From Irineochytrium annulatum (lineage: Eukaryota > Chytridiomycota > Chytridiomycetes > Chytridiales > Chytridiaceae): 17,183 nucleotides of DNA. The notes beneath the pieces were generated by a model that saw nothing but the letters and a program-made list of their open reading frames with translations, ran no database searches and was not told where the DNA came from. The DNA is taken from contig JADGJL010000614.1 in assembly GCA_027600665.1 (NCBI GenBank), forward strand, positions 1 through 17,183. The letters run 5' to 3'. Of this stretch, positions 14,601 through 17,183 are shown one piece after another (the stretch's first letter is position 1; each line of letters starts with the position of its first letter). The position numbers were made by a program, and so were the translations under genes.

Positions 14601-17183
14601 GGGGCAACGACCGACTGCTGCGCGAGGCTAACGAGAGACGGCGGGTTCGCCTCGGCAGGAACGGCAATAAGCCTCCCGAACCCCTCGAAGGCGGTGGCGG
14701 CGGGCGCCTCCATGGTAGGTGGTGGCATCTTGAACTCTGGCACGCGCAACGATGGGTGTATGTTTGGGGGGTCCTTCCAGTATGCTGACGGTGGTGCAAG
14801 CCCTGTCCTGTCCGTTGGTGTAGGCAACCGAGGACTGGTGGTCGCTAAGGCTGGCTTGTTGAGCGTGCCAAATGATATTGCCGCCGGTTGTGTGGGTTGC
14901 TGACCGACCGGCTGGAGCTTTCCGGTGGACTGTCGGCTCCGTCCCTCCTCAACTTTTAAAGTCATTGGCAAACTACTTGCTCGTACTGACGTCCGCCGAG
15001 CGGGCACCGGTGCCGCAGCCGACTCTTCGTGGTACTCCTGCCCAGCTTTACCGTCGAAGAAGTCCACCAAGTCCATTCCTTGGTACTTCGGCTCCACCAG
15101 TGTCTTACTAAGGCTCGCCGGTCTCTTCCCCGAGAATTCCGTAAACAGCGGTCGCGCCTTCTTCGGTTCCTTCCCTATAGCCGCCCGGTACATCCCTTCA
15201 ACCTCGACCACCTCAATCCCATGCCCCTTAAGAAAATCCACCGTCTCCTCCTCGTCGTCAAAACCCAGCTTCTCGACCAAATCCACAACCGGAAAATAAC
15301 CAGTCTTAGGTTCGAGGTAGTGGCTCCTCGTGTGCATGCCCCTCAGCGCCTCCGTCCGGATCGTCCACACCTCCATATACAACAGACACGCGACCAAGAG
15401 CGGCGTCGAAGGGCTCGCCATTTTCCGGAAGTACCTCGTGTAAAACGCCAAGCTCCCCGCTTGAGCCCTCCTATTTCTCATAGTCTGCGCCATCTGCTGG
15501 AAATCGATCGCCTGCTGTACGCGAGGGTCGTCGTAGACCTCGGGCGGGAGTTGGGTCTCCATGTTCGTTACGACGTCGTTCTGGCCCATGTGTGAGAGAA
15601 TGTAGTAGGCCTGAAACTCGGCCTCGTTAGGCGAGGCCACACCACGCAAGTTCAAGTCCTCATAGAACTCGCTGAGAGACTGAAGCGCTGGTGTGGTGTT
15701 AGTGCTTGCTTAAAATAGTTAAAAGGTAGTTCTCACTCTTTCTCATCTGCTCCAACTCCATGCCCTCATGCGGGGTTCCCATATACTTGTAACAGCAATA
15801 GATATGAAATCGAGCTATCCGTTCGTGGCATTCAACAGCTTCTGGGCCCCTCGAGTTCTGAAGCGTAAAATCTGTCCGGATAGCGCGACATCGATCTCGG
15901 ACAAACTCGTAGGTTGCCTCAAGCCCGTGTTCCCGAATAAGAACATGGAAGAGGTAGTCAAGAGTTGACTAATCGGGTGGAATAACAGCGTTGGTCAAAG
16001 TTGGAAGGGTCGGCTACGAAGTTAAGGCATCGAAACCTACAATCAGAATCTCAGGTGGGCGCACGTCACAGGGCATTGGGGGTTTATCGCCAGCGGCAGA
16101 TCGCTTGTACTTCTTCACGCATTTTGCTGGGTCGGCTCGGTCAGTCCCCTCAATCTTAAGTGGCTGATTAATGCCTTGTAATCATAATATTTCATTTACC
16201 TTCTCGAAGACACTTAAAGCACTTTGGTACTCTCGCTCGTGAATTTCAAATTCAGGACACATCTCCATGCAATCCCCTTTGAAGTCCACCGCCTGGTCAA
16301 GATGCACTTGTGCTTCCGAGTCCAGCATCAATCCCGCTGCAATATACTGCGCACGTAGTTTATCCCGCCCCCTATTTAACTACGGCACATGTATATCAGT
16401 CATCACGCAATTAAATTTACGGTGGCCTCCTACCTCTTCATAACGGTTTGCCTCTGGCGCGGCCGAAAACCGCTCCGCCCTCATCTGCCTAATGTCAACA
16501 ACGCAACGGGCCGGAAAGGAAACAGGAAGGAAAGTTATCTGTTAGCCCCGACTGAGAGAAGACCCACTCCGTGGTCCTACAACGATCAACAAATATTCCA
16601 CAGACCCTGTCACGACCTTCCCAAATGGCTTCCCAACGGTCGCAGGCCGGGCTGTAGATGGTGGGCCCCGCGACGGGCCCCCAATTACATGGTTCGTTGC
16701 AGCCTTGAACGGCGTTGCTGGCGCCGATGCCGCCGTTAGCCTGCCGTTCAACCTTTCCTTGGCAAACGCGCTGACAGCGGCGGGCCGGGGCGTGACCTCC
16801 ACCGACTCGCCCTCCTCCATCCCGCCGTCAGCAAACCCGTCGGCATGTCCGTTCACCATTCCACTCTGCCGCCGTGATCCCAGCGAAAAGCCTGCAAAGC
16901 CGCCCGACCCGCTCGCGGGCGCGTTGGCTGGCGGCCCTTGACCTTGCTGCTGCTGTTGCTGGTAAGGTTGTTGCCGCGGCCCGCTCAAAACCAGCGACTT
17001 GTTCCCAAATCGAGGCGCCGCCTTCCGTGGTGTCCCGCCCTCCTGCGGAGCCCCCATCTGCCCGCCCGTGTGAGCGACCTGCGCGGCTCCCTGCCGCTGG
17101 AACGAGTAGGCCGGCGGTTGCTGCTGCGGCTTCGATTGCTGCTGCTGGAATCCGGTAAACTGCCCACCCCCGGCCCCAAATGC
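11634..17183 (-). CDS. SAC3: Sac3/GANP mRNA-export scaffold, long GANP-like form (5' partial)
   Basis: Ten exons on the minus strand: 17183-16617 (end tentative), 16484-16434, 16379-16200, 16154-16041, 15968-15737, 15687-14012, 13921-13473, 13420-13089, 13025-12945 and 12883-11634; about 1,643 residues lie in the window and the start is beyond it. Sac3 is the scaffold of TREX-2 at the nuclear pore and couples transcription to mRNA export. The visible N-terminus is Gln/Gly/Ala-rich with scattered FG-type dipeptides (AFG, GFS), as expected for Mex67 or nucleoporin contact. The SAC3/GANP core is unmistakable: GDCMEMCPEFEIHEREYQ, then EGTDRADPAKCVKKYKRSAA, DVRPPEIL, LDYLFHVL, FVRDRCRAIRTDFTLQN, LQSLSEFYEDL and NEAEFQAYYIL. 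A Glu- and Arg-rich helical region around 14160-14440 fits the CID, which binds Sus1 and centrin. Exons 7-10 continue with blocks resembling the GANP-specific part of vertebrate MCM3AP, including IPPIPWNSERFL (12719), and end in a short coiled coil. The exon 1-2 junction is unsure. Confidence 0.93.
16485..16616 (-). other. First in-window SAC3 intron, weak donor
   Basis: The frame after GKPFGK runs to TAA at 16542, so an intron is required. The proposed donor is AAG|GTCGTG at 16616 and the acceptor GGCAG before ATGAGG at 16484. Other donors, such as GTAGGA about 40 nt further on, are possible. Confidence 0.45.

Noticed and set aside
15029..15595. 188-codon plus-strand ORF inside SAC3
   Set aside because: It is antisense to a strongly conserved SAC3 exon; the His/Arg richness is typical of a shadow frame.
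16155..16199. 36-nt SAC3 intron ending at TAATCAG
   Set aside because: The AAG acceptor 9 nt later gives 45 nt and reproduces the family spacing EK-x-x-GT-x-R-x-DP exactly; the shorter intron adds three residues that do not fit.
16371..16379. Acceptor AAATAG at about 16372 for the SAC3 exon beginning LNRGRDKLRA
   Set aside because: It breaks the frame; the upstream GCCGTAG acceptor keeps phase 0 and yields a continuous conserved helix.
1..17183. CRISPR array, transposon ends, tRNA or rRNA genes
   Set aside because: I saw no spaced repeats, terminal inverted repeats with a transposase, or tRNA/rRNA-like blocks.

Overview
The window is nuclear DNA from a GC-rich, intron-bearing eukaryote, most likely a fungus. 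Genes are compact, and their introns are mostly 45-110 nt with GT-AG ends and branch-like CTAAC motifs. Several families are fungal or best known from fungi (DUF3431, DUF2985, an Aps1-like Nudix hydrolase, a secreted tyrosinase). An early-diverging fungus such as a chytrid is possible because the Sac3 protein keeps animal-type GANP domains, but that placement is an inference. No mobile element, CRISPR array, rRNA or tRNA was seen.

Layout, left to right. 1-749 (+) is the 3' end of a probable SLC41/MgtE divalent-cation transporter. 1114-2471 (+) is a type II membrane protein of the DUF3431 family, with one intron. 2943-3637 (-) is Sec61 beta (Sbh1), whose start codon forms an exon of its own. 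4226-6187 (-) is a secreted tyrosinase in four exons with a complete dicopper site. 6687-8421 (+) is an eight-exon coiled-coil protein I do not recognise, divergent from the tyrosinase. 9032-10090 (+) is a single-exon DUF2985 membrane protein. 10570-11262 (-) is a diphosphoinositol polyphosphate phosphohydrolase-type Nudix enzyme. 11634-17183 (-) is a Sac3/GANP mRNA-export scaffold whose 5' end lies outside the window.

The genes do not form an obvious pathway. They are mostly housekeeping functions (ER translocation, mRNA export, inositol pyrophosphate turnover, Mg2+ transport) plus a secreted phenol oxidase and three proteins of unknown or poorly known role. The strongest points of interest are the full GANP-like architecture of the Sac3 protein, the orphan coiled-coil gene beside the tyrosinase, an in-frame stop-free tyrosinase intron, a G-quadruplex-type intron, and family-atypical insertions in the transporter and DUF3431 proteins. 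All exon structures were derived by hand from reading frame, splice consensus and family conservation.
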